From: Phycisphaerales bacterium
GTDB taxonomy: Bacteria; Planctomycetota; Phycisphaerae; Phycisphaerales; UBA1924
Assembly (NCBI GenBank): GCA_020427395.1
Contig: JAGQON010000008.1
Coordinates: 1-64,000, forward strand
DNA length: 64,000 nucleotides
Direction: 5' to 3'
Part shown: positions 6,930-15,987 of the stretch, piece by piece
Position numbering within the stretch: the stretch's first letter is position 1
Layout of the letters: every line of letters starts with the position of its first letter
Notes under the pieces: model-generated
Told to the model about the DNA's origin: nothing
The model's input: only the letters and a program-made list of their open reading frames with translations
Database searches by the model: none
Position numbers and translations under genes: made by a program

Positions 6930-8504
6930 TCACTCGTAGAGGTTGGTGGCTTCGGTCTCGATGACTTCGCTCGTCAGGTTGGCGGAGGTCATCTCAACAC
7001 GGAAGCGCGAGTCAGCCGCGGCGTCAGCACGCACGGTGACACGCCAGGTGATCGCGGCACCCGGGGCCAGCGAGCCCGAGGGCGCGAAGGTCACGGTCTT
7101 GCCGTTGGCGGTGCCGTTGGTGGCACCGGTTGCCGAGACGAACGACTGCTCAGCAGGCAGGGTCGCGACGATGCGGATGTTGTTGTCCGCGGCCGAGCCC
7201 TGGTTGGTGACCGTGATCACATAGGTGGTCTGCTGACCAACCTCGACCGGGTCAGTGATGTCGACCACCTCGAGGAGGATCGCGGGGATGCCCTTGACCT
7301 CGGTGCGGCAGGTGTCCGAAGCGGAGTCGGCACAGTCTGCGTTGGCGGTGACGGTCGAGCTGTAGTTGCCGATGCTCGAGGCCAAGACGGTCATCGAGAA
7401 GTCACGCGATGCGCCGGCTTCCATGGCACCGAAGTTCCAGACCACGCTGTTGCCCTGGACCTGGCCGCCCTCGCTCACGCGAACGACCGAGGTACCCTGG
7501 GGGATGCTCGCCGAAGCGGTTGCACCGTTGGCAACGCCGTCGCCGGTGTTCTCGATGCTGTAGCTGTACGAGAAGTTGCGGCCGAGGAACTGAGTCTCGG
7601 TGCACTCGATGCCGACCGCGAGTTCAGGCGCGGACACGACGGTGTTGGTCGCGTCGGCTTCCGCCTTGAGACCACCGTCAGCCGAGGCCATTGCGCCCGA
7701 CGAGAACTCGCCGGTGCCCGATGCCATGGCACGGACCTCGAACGCGCGGCTCTCGCCCGCGGCGAGGGTGCCGACCGGGATATTGACCGAACGCGAGCCG
7801 TTCGACATTGCCAGGCCGTCGGCGAGGGTGTCCTTGATCACAACATTGCTGGCCGCGCCCGAACCGGTGTTCTCGACGAGGTAGCGGATGACGATCTCAT
7901 CACACTTGATCGCCTCGGCGGTGGCGGTCTTGCTCAGCGCCAGGGCGGGCTCGACAACCTTGGTCTGGGCACAAAGGAAGTTGTTGTACGAGACGGTGAT
8001 GCAGTCACCGGCCATGCCGACCTTCTCGGCCGAGCCGGTGAGCTTGATGATCTTGGTCTCGCCAGGGCCCATATCGCCCAGAGCCCAGGTCATGCCGTCG
8101 CCGCTGGTGTTGCCTTCAGGAGTCGATGAAGAGACCGTCAGGTTGTTGCTGCTGTCCTGCATCAGCAGCACATTCTGCAGCTCAGCGTCGGTCAGGTTGG
8201 TGACATGGTACGAGTACCCGAAGTCCTGTCCACGGGCAACCTCGTTGGGCATGACCTGGTGAACGAGCAGGGCGCTGGTGCGTGCGTCACCCGTGGGGAA
8301 CGCCATGCGTGTGGCCGACTCGTTGGCACCGAGGCGAGGCGAGTAGTAGCCCCACCCCTTGGTCGAGCTCACGGTGGACTCCTGCTCAGCGGCGGGCTCC
8401 GTGTTGTTGTTGGTGGACTGCGTCTGGGTACAACCCGCGAGCAGGGCACTGACCAGCATGGCCGCGCCGAGCGTGGTTGCCTTGGCATTCTGACTGATTC
8501 TCAT
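6930..8504 (-). CDS. Surface lipoprotein with DUF11-type repeats
   Basis: A 524-residue exported protein. The N-terminus has a lipoprotein signal peptide ending at LLAGC (cysteine about residue 25), followed by a Gln/Asn/Ser/Glu-rich linker. The rest consists of repeated Ig-like modules of the DUF11 type: each has a VENTGSGAASNVVIKDTLAD-like phrase (also IENTGDGVANG and VTNQGSAADNNI) and a G-x2-TWALGDMGPGE or VVWNFGAMEAG strand. About four modules are visible. Proteins of this type are common in planctomycete envelopes and are probably structural. The ATG is preceded by GGAGAACGA. It is monocistronic with its own terminator. Confidence 0.85.
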   Translation of the reverse strand: MRISQNAKATTLGAAMLVSALLAGCTQTQSTNNNTEPAAEQESTVSSTKGWGYYSPRLGANESATRMAFPTGDARTSALLVHQVMPNEVARGQDFGYSYHVTNLTDAELQNVLLMQDSSNNLTVSSSTPEGNTSGDGMTWALGDMGPGETKIIKLTGSAEKVGMAGDCITVSYNNFLCAQTKVVEPALALSKTATAEAIKCDEIVIRYLVENTGSGAASNVVIKDTLADGLAMSNGSRSVNIPVGTLAAGESRAFEVRAMASGTGEFSSGAMASADGGLKAEADATNTVVSAPELAVGIECTETQFLGRNFSYSYSIENTGDGVANGATASASIPQGTSVVRVSEGGQVQGNSVVWNFGAMEAGASRDFSMTVLASSIGNYSSTVTANADCADSASDTCRTEVKGIPAILLEVVDITDPVEVGQQTTYVITVTNQGSAADNNIRIVATLPAEQSFVSATGATNGTANGKTVTFAPSGSLAPGAAITWRVTVRADAAADSRFRVEMTSANLTSEVIETEATNLYE

Positions 8505-8750
8505 TCGTTCTCCGATCTCGATCGTTATGACCGCTGCTGCTCACCCTCAAGAGTGTCAAAGAGCAGACACGCGAACTGGGACGCTTACCCCAAAGGTTGT
8601 TGTAGAACCCTTCTCATCCGGCGGCCGAATCCGTGTGCGTACGCCCGTGGGAACCCCCCACGGTATTGGGCGCGAGAGCAGCCTAATCTTACCGGACGCA
8701 GACCCCCTAGGCAAAGCAGCCACCCGTTTTCTGGGCCATGAAGTGGGTTT

Positions 8751-9806
8751 TTAGGCACTCAAACAGACACTTTGTATAGCAATCCGCAGGCGTTCCACAT
8801 CCTCGATTTCGACGCTGAGTTCGGGCACAATCACGCGGACACCATCTCCCCAAGACCCCAACTTCTCCGCCTTGACCCAGTCTTTTCGGGTCATCAGCAA
8901 AGGTGGTGAATCCGGCTGCGTTTGGGCATTGCCCCAGGCCTGCGCCTGTGATTCACTGAATGCGGCGTGATCCCCGAGCTGGTGATGATGAACAACCTTC
9001 AGCCCGTGCTGCCTCGCCATCGCGAGAAATGCCTGCGGATTGCCGATCGCGCTGGCCGCATAGACTCGCTTGGATGCCATCGCATCTAGCGGGATCAACT
9101 CGGCGCTCCAGCCATGCTCTTGGCGCGTGTACTGCGTTACCCCTGACCAGATATGGCGTGCGGTCAGGACGGGAGCCGGTGCATACACCGAAACCCGACG
9201 AACAAGCTCGCCAATCTCTTCCTGATCGAGCTGCTCGGTATGAGTCAGGATCACCAGATCGGCCCGACCCAGCGATCGAAGCGGTTCGCGCAGGTGCCCT
9301 CGAGGAAGCAAGGCATCTCGATCCGGCGGTCGGGTCGCATCGATCAAAACCATGTCGAGATCGCGAGCGATCTTGCGATGCTGGAAACCATCATCGAGAA
9401 CCACGACATCGAGCGATTGCCCCGTCACGGAAGCAAACAACGAACGCAGCCCCGCGAGCCGATCGGGCTGGGCCACGATGGGCACACCAGCTACGGCCTG
9501 CTCGTGCTCGAGCTGCTCGTCGCCCTTCTCGCCGGGCTTGGCGCCGTAACCGCGCATCGCGATAACCGGCTGATGACCAAGCTCCTGGAGCATCCGCACC
9601 ACCAGGTGCACCATCGGCGTCTTGCCCGTCCCGCCCGTGCTCAGGTTCCCGACCGAGATCACCGGTCGAAGTCGAGCAACCCCCTGTCCCGCATCATACC
9701 GGCGGTTCTTGTGGTTGATCCCGATCGAGTAGAGCCATGAGAGCGGCGTGGTGATCAGGCCCGGCAGACGCGTCGGCGGGGGCACCCGCTGGGCGGGGTT
9801 GCTCAC
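8751..9806 (-). CDS. lpxK: Tetraacyldisaccharide 4'-kinase
   Basis: LpxK phosphorylates the 4' position of the lipid A disaccharide precursor at the inner membrane. The 351-residue protein shows the usual order: N-terminal PLSWLYSIGINHKNRRYDAG, the Walker A-like NLSTGGTGKTPMVHLVVRML, VIAMRGYG, the Walker B-like VVVLDDGFQHRKIARDLDMV, and the PRGHLREPLRSLGRADLVIL block. The C-terminal part contains HHHQLGDHAAFS. The start overlaps the upstream small membrane protein by four bases (ATGA), so the two are co-transcribed. About 245 bases without a gene separate it from the DUF11 gene downstream. Confidence 0.95.
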   Translation of the reverse strand: MSNPAQRVPPPTRLPGLITTPLSWLYSIGINHKNRRYDAGQGVARLRPVISVGNLSTGGTGKTPMVHLVVRMLQELGHQPVIAMRGYGAKPGEKGDEQLEHEQAVAGVPIVAQPDRLAGLRSLFASVTGQSLDVVVLDDGFQHRKIARDLDMVLIDATRPPDRDALLPRGHLREPLRSLGRADLVILTHTEQLDQEEIGELVRRVSVYAPAPVLTARHIWSGVTQYTRQEHGWSAELIPLDAMASKRVYAASAIGNPQAFLAMARQHGLKVVHHHQLGDHAAFSESQAQAWGNAQTQPDSPPLLMTRKDWVKAEKLGSWGDGVRVIVPELSVEIEDVERLRIAIQSVCLSA

Positions 9807-10210
9807 GGCTCACCCCGATCGTGCTGCTCGCGGTATGCCTGCAGGTCACGCCGGAGGCGTTCGCGCAGCTCCCGGTGCAGCTTGTTGTCGGCCTTGCGGC
9901 TCAGCCGCATGGTGTTGACCGCATCGAGCACTGCGAGCATGACAATCCCGGAGATCAGCCCGATGACCAGCATCCAGACGATCGTAAAAGTACCGGGTTC
10001 GCTGGGGCGAGCGAGCCCGAAGCCATAGGCCGACAGCGGGATGGCAAACATGCTCATCCAGCCTGTCGCTGTACGGATCCGCTTGCGGCTCGGCGGCATC
10101 TGCTGCGGGGATGCCTCCTTGATCGCGATGAGGTACCCGGCCTGAAGGATCAACGCCACGCCCGCGAGGGGAAGCACGAACCAGGCAGGGGCGATCGGGT
10201 GTGGGTCCAT
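9803..10210 (-). CDS. Small inner-membrane protein of unknown function, upstream of lpxK
   Basis: A 135-residue protein with three hydrophobic segments (PAWFVLPLAGVALILQAGYL, then WMSMFAIPLSAYGFGLA, then TFTIVWMLVIGLISGIVMLA) and a basic, helical cytoplasmic tail (LSRKADNKLHRELRERLRRD). The ATG at 10210 has AGGA seven bases upstream; a GTG two codons earlier is possible. Its stop overlaps the lpxK start by four bases, so a role near lipid A synthesis or membrane insertion is a guess from context. No family was recognised. Confidence 0.75.
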   Translation of the reverse strand: MDPHPIAPAWFVLPLAGVALILQAGYLIAIKEASPQQMPPSRKRIRTATGWMSMFAIPLSAYGFGLARPSEPGTFTIVWMLVIGLISGIVMLAVLDAVNTMRLSRKADNKLHRELRERLRRDLQAYREQHDRGEP

Positions 10211-10287
10211 ACCCACATCCTACAACAGGATGAGGACCCGGGCGACTGAATGCACGAGAGCGAACGCCGCACCTACACTCATCGACC

Positions 10288-11697
10288 ATGATCGACCTTA
10301 AGGCATTGCGTGAAAACCCTCAGCGATTCATCGACGGCGCGAAGAAGAAGAACTACACGCCCGATATCGACACCCTTCTCAAGCTCGACGAGCAGCGTCG
10401 GGCGCTCATGAGTGAGCAGGAGGCCCTCCGCGCGGAGCAGAACAAGCTCTCCAAGGAGACCGGGCCCAGGATCGGAAAACTCATGAATGAGTTGTCATTG
10501 GTCGGTGAAGTTGAAAAGAAACTGATTAAAGCCGAGATCGATCAGATCAAGGCCGCCCCGGCGAAGATGAAGGAGCAGATCACTGCACTGGATGCCCAGA
10601 TCGCTCAGATCGAGCCCGAGTTCAACGCCATCCTGCTGTCGATCCCGCTCCCCCCTGACGACGATGTTCCAGTCGGCACCACCAGCGAGGACAACATCGA
10701 GATCTCGCGCTGGGCACCCGAGGGCTGGGACTGGGACAAGTCGTTCGAGCAAAACAAGGGCTTCAAGCCCCGCTCGCACATCGAGCTGTGCGAGATGCAC
10801 AAGATGGTCGACTTCCCACGCGGCGTGAAAATCGCGGGCTCACGCTCATACATCCTCACCGGCGACGGCATGAAGCTTCATCAGGCGATCCTGCGCTACG
10901 CCTTCGATACGATGGTCGCTCAGAACGGATTCACGCCCATGAGCGTGCCGGTTCTTGTCCGCGAAGAGGCGATGGTCGGCACCGGATTCTTCCCCGGCGG
11001 ACGCGATCAGGCGTACCACATCAATGAAGTCGAGCGTGGCGGCGGCTACGACATGTTCCTCACCGGTACCGGCGAGGTTGGGCTCATGGGACTGCATCAG
11101 GACGAGATCCTCGACGAGTCCCAGCTCCCACTCAAGTATGTCACCGTTTCAACCTGCTTCCGACGCGAGGCGGGCGCGGCCGGCAAGGACACCGCCGGGC
11201 TGTACCGCATCCACCAGTTCGACAAGGTCGAGCAGGTCGTGATCGATGTGGCCGACGAGGCAAAGTCACGCCAGCACCACAGAGACATGATGGGCTTTGT
11301 GGAGCAGCTGCTCAAATCGCTTGGTCTCCCCCACCGCCTGCTGCAGTGCTGCACCGGCGACCTGGGCGTTAAAAACGCTGACATGGTCGACATCGAGTGC
11401 TGGATGCCTTCTCGCGGCTCCGTCGACGCGGACGACACGCCCAGCGGCGATTTCGGCGAGACCCACTCGGCCAGCCGCCTCTACGACTACCAATGCCGCC
11501 GCCTCAACATGCGCTATCGCCCCGGCGGCGAGGGCGGCAAGGGGGCAACGACCTTCTGCCACTCGCTCAACAACACCGTGGCGGCGTCGCCGCGCATCCT
11601 GATCCCGATCATTGAGATGTACCAGAACGCCGATGGCTCGATCACGATCCCCGAGGCGCTGGTGCCGTACATGAACGGGCAGACACGGATCGGCTGA
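10288..11697 (+). CDS. serS: Serine--tRNA ligase
   Basis: Class II aminoacyl-tRNA synthetase, 469 residues. Residues 1-110 form the antiparallel coiled-coil tRNA-binding arm (MIDLKALRENPQRFIDG ... KLSKETGPRIGKL). The catalytic core has motif 2 (FRREAGAAGKDTAGLYRIHQ) and motif 3 (LNNTVAASPRILIPIIEMYQ). Motif 3 has the LNNT-x-ASPR variant instead of LNGSGLAVGR, a form known in some SerRS lineages. The C-terminus IPEALVPYM is standard. It is divergent from the lpxK operon and appears to be a single gene, with no clear hairpin terminator seen immediately after the stop. Confidence 0.97.
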   Translation: MIDLKALRENPQRFIDGAKKKNYTPDIDTLLKLDEQRRALMSEQEALRAEQNKLSKETGPRIGKLMNELSLVGEVEKKLIKAEIDQIKAAPAKMKEQITALDAQIAQIEPEFNAILLSIPLPPDDDVPVGTTSEDNIEISRWAPEGWDWDKSFEQNKGFKPRSHIELCEMHKMVDFPRGVKIAGSRSYILTGDGMKLHQAILRYAFDTMVAQNGFTPMSVPVLVREEAMVGTGFFPGGRDQAYHINEVERGGGYDMFLTGTGEVGLMGLHQDEILDESQLPLKYVTVSTCFRREAGAAGKDTAGLYRIHQFDKVEQVVIDVADEAKSRQHHRDMMGFVEQLLKSLGLPHRLLQCCTGDLGVKNADMVDIECWMPSRGSVDADDTPSGDFGETHSASRLYDYQCRRLNMRYRPGGEGGKGATTFCHSLNNTVAASPRILIPIIEMYQNADGSITIPEALVPYMNGQTRIG

Positions 11698-11816
11698 TAC
11701 CAAATCCCACTTGCAATCACAAAGTTTTTGCGATATTGCATTGACTTTGTTTTTCTGCGCGCCAACAACCTCCCCACGACGACGCGTCTGAGTGGTTCAG
11801 ATGCAAAGGAGCCCCC

Positions 11817-11909
11817 ATGTTTTACCTGATCTGCTCAGGCACACAACCGAAGTCTGAAACCGACACCGGTAGCCGCCGGATCGATTTCACACACGAATAC
11901 ATGGGTTGA
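11817..11909 (+). CDS. Candidate small protein of 30 residues
   Basis: The 376-bp gap between serS and the next gene contains one short ORF with a strong ribosome binding site: AAAGGAG at 11805-11811, five bases before the ATG at 11817. It would encode a peptide starting MFYLICSGTQPKSETD and ending FTHEYMG, with TGA at 11907-11909. A possible -35 (TTGACT, 11741-11746) lies upstream without a clear -10. No similarity was recognised. It could be a leader peptide or chance; the good SD is the only support. The rest of the gap holds nothing recognised. Confidence 0.35.
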   Translation: MFYLICSGTQPKSETDTGSRRIDFTHEYMG

Positions 11910-12073
11910 CGACCACGCCGGGCGTCGTCTGCCCGGACACCGCAAGCACATTCTCAACCGATCCGGCACCCGCGATGACGCACGCTGCGTTTTCTGTTGC
12001 TGTACATCGCTAGTCTATCCGTGCATACATCGTGTGTGCACGCACGCTATCCCATGCGCCAAGGAAAGAAAGA

Positions 12074-12445
12074 ATGAAGGACGAACTGATCATGGCGCGA
12101 TCGCTCGCGCCCGAAGACATCCTGCCCGGGACCTACATCATGATCCTGCACGAGCAGCGCGAGCTGCTGCACCCGGTGAACCCGGCCGAGGGCGATGTTT
12201 CGCCCATGGTATCTCGTGTGCTCATGCGACCCTGCGAGACGGCGCTGCCGCGGCTGGTTCTCGAAGTCAACCTCCCATTCGTGGTGGTGAAGAACTTCGA
12301 GCGCAAGACCGAGGTGCTCGACATCCGAGGTGTTCGCCTCGTCCGCGTCAGCAAGCGCTTCGCGCGGGCTGCCGTCGAGCCCCATCTCGCTCAGGATGAA
12401 GCTACGCCCAGCGAGCGTCGATGCGAACGCTGCAATGCCCGCTGA
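12074..12445 (+). CDS. Uncharacterised 123-residue protein
   Basis: The start at 12074 (MKDELIMARSLAPEDILPGT) is preceded by AAGGAAAG about six bases upstream; a longer version from 12032 is less likely. The sequence has alternating hydrophobic strands (YIMILHEQRELLHP, RLVLEVNLPFVVVKNFERK, LDIRGVRLVRVSKRFA), which suggests a small all-beta fold. The last 25 residues are polar and carry a CERC pair. No signal peptide or membrane segment is visible. Its stop lies 74 bases before the ogt start, so the two could share a transcript. No function can be assigned. Confidence 0.65.
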   Translation: MKDELIMARSLAPEDILPGTYIMILHEQRELLHPVNPAEGDVSPMVSRVLMRPCETALPRLVLEVNLPFVVVKNFERKTEVLDIRGVRLVRVSKRFARAAVEPHLAQDEATPSERRCERCNAR

Positions 12446-12519
12446 GCGGTGCTGAAATCCTGCACAATCTCTCACCCGCCCGGCGTGCAAAGACCATGTC
12501 GGGCGGGTATTGTTTGGGT

Positions 12520-13047
12520 ATGCCCCTGATCAGCACGACCATCGATACCCCGCTCTGCCCCATGCGCGCCGCCACAACCGAGCGTGGCATCTGCCTGCTG
12601 GAGATGGGGTCGCCCGAGCGACGATCCCGCGAGACGACAGAACTCGAGGCCGCCTTTGGCGAACGCATGACCGATGGCACCCACCCGCTGCTCGACCTGC
12701 TCTTGGGCGAGCTTACGGCGTACTTCAATGGTGATCTGCAGTCCTTCAACGTACCACTCGATACGCCCGGCACCGACTGGCAACTGAAGGTCTGGTCCGA
12801 ACTGATCCAGATCCCATTCGGACAGACCCTCAGTTACGGCGAGCTTGCTGCCCGCCTGGGGAACCCCGGCGGAGCGCGCGCCGTCGGGCTAGCCAACGGG
12901 AAGAACCGAGTCTCAGTTGTTATCCCCTGCCACCGCGTCATCGCCAGCGACGGAACGCTGCACGGCTATGGCGGCGGGCTACCGCGCAAGCGGTGGTTGC
13001 TCGATCATGAACAGATGCACGCTGGTGTGGCGCTTTTCGCGCCATAA
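12520..13047 (+). CDS. ogt: Methylated-DNA--protein-cysteine methyltransferase
   Basis: Suicide repair enzyme that removes alkyl groups from O6-alkylguanine. The start at 12520 gives MPLISTTIDTPLCPM, the typical N-terminus, and a 175-residue protein; the same frame extends upstream to 12421 with unlike sequence. The C-terminal domain has the helix-turn-helix region (WSELIQIPFGQTLSYGELAA), the Asn hinge (GLANGKN) and the active-site VVIPCHRVIASDG with the acceptor Cys. It ends at GGLPRKRWLLDHE. The N-terminal domain is divergent as usual in this family. Confidence 0.92.
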   Translation: MPLISTTIDTPLCPMRAATTERGICLLEMGSPERRSRETTELEAAFGERMTDGTHPLLDLLLGELTAYFNGDLQSFNVPLDTPGTDWQLKVWSELIQIPFGQTLSYGELAARLGNPGGARAVGLANGKNRVSVVIPCHRVIASDGTLHGYGGGLPRKRWLLDHEQMHAGVALFAP

Positions 13048-13051
13048 AAAA

Positions 13052-13069
13052 CGCCCGCAATGGCGGGCG
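13052..13069 (-). terminator. Terminator of the first PEP-CTERM-like gene
   Basis: Perfect 7-bp stem CGCCCGC / GCGGGCG with an AATG loop. Six A residues at 13046-13051 act as the U-tract on the minus strand. It may also slow ogt transcription from the other side. Confidence 0.75.
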
Positions 13070-13093
13070 AAGAATCCATGGATCGCGGACGAT

Positions 13094-13762
13094 TCAGAGG
13101 CGTTCGCGTCGCGAGATGAGCAATCCACCCAAGCTCAGCAAAACGATCGCGCCCGGAGCGGGGACTACTGCGCGAAACTCCGTCGCAACGAAATCAAGTG
13201 ATGCCGTTGCGCCCTCCTCCAGGTTCAAGTTGAGTGTGATGTCGTCGATGTTGGCCGCATCAAAGTCACCGTTGATGATGATGAAGTCTGCAAAGCTCCA
13301 CGTTGCGGTGATGTTCGTTCCCGCGTTGACCAAGATCGCCCAGCGAGCATCACCGACCGCATTCCCCATGTCGTCGTAGGTCGTCATGACGATATTGGCC
13401 TGGAATGCCTGGTCAACCATCGCGAAATCAAGCTCGAATGCCTGAGTACCATTCGCGACCCCGTTGTAGTTCAATCCGGCGCCGTTGCTGTTGTAGCTGA
13501 TCGATCCACCCTGCTCAACACCAATCCCCGAGTTGAAGACCAACGCTCCGACATCCATCCCGGTGTTGAGCATGGTGTCCAGCGTAAAGTCCGAGCCCTG
13601 GCTGAACGGGTTGTTGAACACGATGTTCGACAGGGTACCCGCGCCGAGCGCGTTGCCATTGGGGTCGCTGTCGTAGTCATCGAGCACGAGCGTGACGCCC
13701 GCGTTCGCGATGCCGGCGCTGATCATGAGCCCGATCGCGCTCTTGCAGAAGTACTTCTTCAT
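13094..13762 (-). CDS. PEP-CTERM-like exported protein, copy 1
   Basis: A 222-residue secreted protein. The start at 13762 gives MKKYFCKSAIGLMISAGIANA, a Sec signal peptide; a start 69 bases upstream in the same frame would spoil it. The middle is a beta-rich, Asn/Gly/Asp-rich domain (DDYDSDPNGNALGAG, GGSISYNSNGAGLNYNG, DFVATEFRAV). The C-terminus VPAPGAIVLLSLGGLLISRR is a VPxPG motif, a transmembrane segment and a basic end, the exosortase-type sorting signal. It is similar in plan and in many phrases to the next gene, so the two are tandem paralogues. The ligand or role is unknown. Confidence 0.8.
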   Translation of the reverse strand: MKKYFCKSAIGLMISAGIANAGVTLVLDDYDSDPNGNALGAGTLSNIVFNNPFSQGSDFTLDTMLNTGMDVGALVFNSGIGVEQGGSISYNSNGAGLNYNGVANGTQAFELDFAMVDQAFQANIVMTTYDDMGNAVGDARWAILVNAGTNITATWSFADFIIINGDFDAANIDDITLNLNLEEGATASLDFVATEFRAVVPAPGAIVLLSLGGLLISRRERL

Positions 13763-13958
13763 GTGTGTGCCTCTCTCAAGTTCCTGTGCGGCGAGGGGAA
13801 TCCCCCGCGTCAGGCTCAAAGAGACACACAAATCAGCCCCTGACCAGTAAAATGATCAAGTTCTCGGACATTTCTTGTTGGCAGGACCCAACATTGACCA
13901 GACTTGAATATGGAGCATGGTCTTGCTTCAAGATCAAGATCAAAGTGTCAATCCGTCT

Positions 13959-14636
13959 TCATGATCTTCGGCGTCGGGATGCCAAACACCCTGCTACGCC
14001 AAGCGCGACCACCGATGAAGGAGCTGGGATGATTGTGGTCGTGAGTTCAGTCGCCACAAAGTCGACGCCAATTCCAGGCGGGTTGTTCCCGACATTGAAC
14101 CTGATCTCGATTTCATCGACATTCGAGAACTGAAAGACTCCGCCGGATGTTGTGAAGTTCTGAAGATCCCAGAACTCATCGACATTCATCCCTTGATCAA
14201 CCTGGATTGCCCAAAGAACAAAGCCCCTCACTTCGCCCGCGGAATTAAATGTTGACATGATGAACTGCATCACAAAAGGCTGATCGACCGATGCAAAACT
14301 CATACCAAATCCACCGACCATCATGCCGGTTGCGTCGAAGTTGAGACCGGCACCATTGTTGTTATAAACGACACTCCCTGAGCGACCAACACCTGGATCG
14401 GCAGACATCACCAACGCCCCCAGATCATTCCCTGAGTCAAATCCCGGATCGTGCGTAAAGCTGGAATCTAAGCCAAAGGCGTTCGCAAACTCGTTGCTTT
14501 GAACTTGCCTGTCTCCAATCATCTGACTGGTACTTGCAGTGTCGTACCCATCTAGTACTCTTGTCACTATACCCGCATCCAAATCGGTGGTAGCCAGAGT
14601 AACGAGTATCCCAGCAACAGCAATCATGTGTCTCAT
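13959..14636 (-). CDS. PEP-CTERM-like exported protein, copy 2
   Basis: A 225-residue paralogue of the gene downstream. It has a signal peptide (MRHMIAVAGILVTLATTDLDAG), the shared phrases VLDGYDTAST, GSVVYNNNGAGLNFD, FWDLQNFTTSGG and VDFVATELTT, and an IPAPSSVVALGVAGCLASRR sorting tail. Local base composition (about 13.8-14.8 kb) is visibly richer in A and T than the rest of the window. About 195 bases separate it from copy 1, so both may be on one transcript or have separate promoters. It probably sits at the cell surface. Confidence 0.78.
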   Translation of the reverse strand: MRHMIAVAGILVTLATTDLDAGIVTRVLDGYDTASTSQMIGDRQVQSNEFANAFGLDSSFTHDPGFDSGNDLGALVMSADPGVGRSGSVVYNNNGAGLNFDATGMMVGGFGMSFASVDQPFVMQFIMSTFNSAGEVRGFVLWAIQVDQGMNVDEFWDLQNFTTSGGVFQFSNVDEIEIRFNVGNNPPGIGVDFVATELTTTIIPAPSSVVALGVAGCLASRRRRS

Positions 14637-14769
14637 AGTTCACTTTCTATCTTTATGACATGAAGATTACGCGAATCCCAAAATCTACTCGAGAATCACA
14701 ATCTATCAGACCGTCCAAAATTTGTACAGAAAAACTCCCCCAGAATTTCCATCCCTATAAATAATCAAG

Positions 14770-15987
14770 TCAGGACAGCCCCAGCCGCTCCATCGGCACA
14801 GTCCCCTCGACGAACACCAGCTTGGGCGAACCATGAAGCCGCAGCAGGTCGATGCACGCCCGCACATCATCACGGACGGGCGCGACAAAGGCCAGCGGTT
14901 CGCCACTCATCGGGTGATCGAACGCCAGCAGTGCTGCGTGCAGGGCGGGCTTGTCGAGCACCTGCTCACCCCGATCATCGAGCATGGGCTTGCCTGTGTA
15001 CATATCGTCACCCGCGATCGGGTGGCCAATATGCGCCAGATGCACCCGGATCTGGTGCGTTCGTCCCGTGAGCAGCTCCAGTTCGACCAGCGAGTAGCGT
15101 CTGGGCTCGCCCTTGCTGCTCAAGGGTGGCAGCTCGTACCGCTCCCGCACGCGGCAGATCGTCTGGCTGGGCTTGCCGAGATCATCGAAACGCACGACAC
15201 GCTTTTCACGCGAGCCACGCACGCGTGAGGGGTGCGGCCCCAGCGGCAGATCGATGAGTTGCTCATCTTTGCTTACCCAGCCCTGAACAATCGCCAGATA
15301 TCGCTTGTCGACCTGTCGCTGCTCGAACTTGCTCCCCATCTTCCAGTGCGCCAGGTCTGACTTGGCAAACACGATGCAGCCCGAGGTGTGCCGATCCAGG
15401 CGGTGCACGACGCCCGGGCGTGCGAAGTCCTCGCCCACGCTCGAAAGCTCACCGGACTTGGTCGTCTGGAAGTAATGGATCAACGCGTTGAGCATCGTGC
15501 CGCGGTTCTCCATCCGCGCCGGGTGCACGATGATGTCCGCGTGCTTGTTGATCACCATGATGTGCTCATCTTCATAGAGCACATCGAGCGGGATGTCGTC
15601 GGGCTCTAGCTCACCACTCGCTGGCGGCGGAAGCACGATCTCAATCGTGTCGCCCACACGAAGCTTGGTTGAGGACTTGGCTTGCGAGCCGTTCACCGTC
15701 GCACCGCCCTGATCGATCAGTTCCTGAAGCTTGCTGCGGCTCATGAACTTGATGCGTGAGGTCAGGTACTTGTCGAGGCGGTCTTTAAGATCACGCGCGA
15801 GCGTGAATCGGACCTTGGCCACAAACTCGTCGTCTCCATCCTCTCGCGCTTCGACATACGCGCGACGGATCGCCTCGCCATCGACCTTGCCGCCGGGCAG
15901 TATAAACTCGCCGCCGATCGACTCAGCGCCGTTGTCTGAAGCAATCGGAGAAGCATCCGTGCCCGGGTTGGGCCCGGCTTCGCTCAC
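14770..15987 (-). CDS. rluD: RluD-family 23S rRNA pseudouridine synthase
   Basis: A 405-residue pseudouridine synthase. After an N-terminal extension of about 70 residues there is an S4 RNA-binding domain (RLDKYLTSRIKFMSRSKLQE, TVNGSQAKSSTKLRVGD). The catalytic domain has VHRLDRHTSGCIVFAKSDLA with the catalytic Asp, and LLTGRTHQIRVHLAHIGHPI. This is the RluA/RluD family; RluD-type is favoured by the S4 domain, but the modified position cannot be proved. It starts with GTG, overlapping the upstream stop (GTGA), so it is the downstream member of an operon with the YfgM-like gene. Confidence 0.88.
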   Translation of the reverse strand: MSEAGPNPGTDASPIASDNGAESIGGEFILPGGKVDGEAIRRAYVEAREDGDDEFVAKVRFTLARDLKDRLDKYLTSRIKFMSRSKLQELIDQGGATVNGSQAKSSTKLRVGDTIEIVLPPPASGELEPDDIPLDVLYEDEHIMVINKHADIIVHPARMENRGTMLNALIHYFQTTKSGELSSVGEDFARPGVVHRLDRHTSGCIVFAKSDLAHWKMGSKFEQRQVDKRYLAIVQGWVSKDEQLIDLPLGPHPSRVRGSREKRVVRFDDLGKPSQTICRVRERYELPPLSSKGEPRRYSLVELELLTGRTHQIRVHLAHIGHPIAGDDMYTGKPMLDDRGEQVLDKPALHAALLAFDHPMSGEPLAFVAPVRDDVRACIDLLRLHGSPKLVFVEGTVPMERLGLS

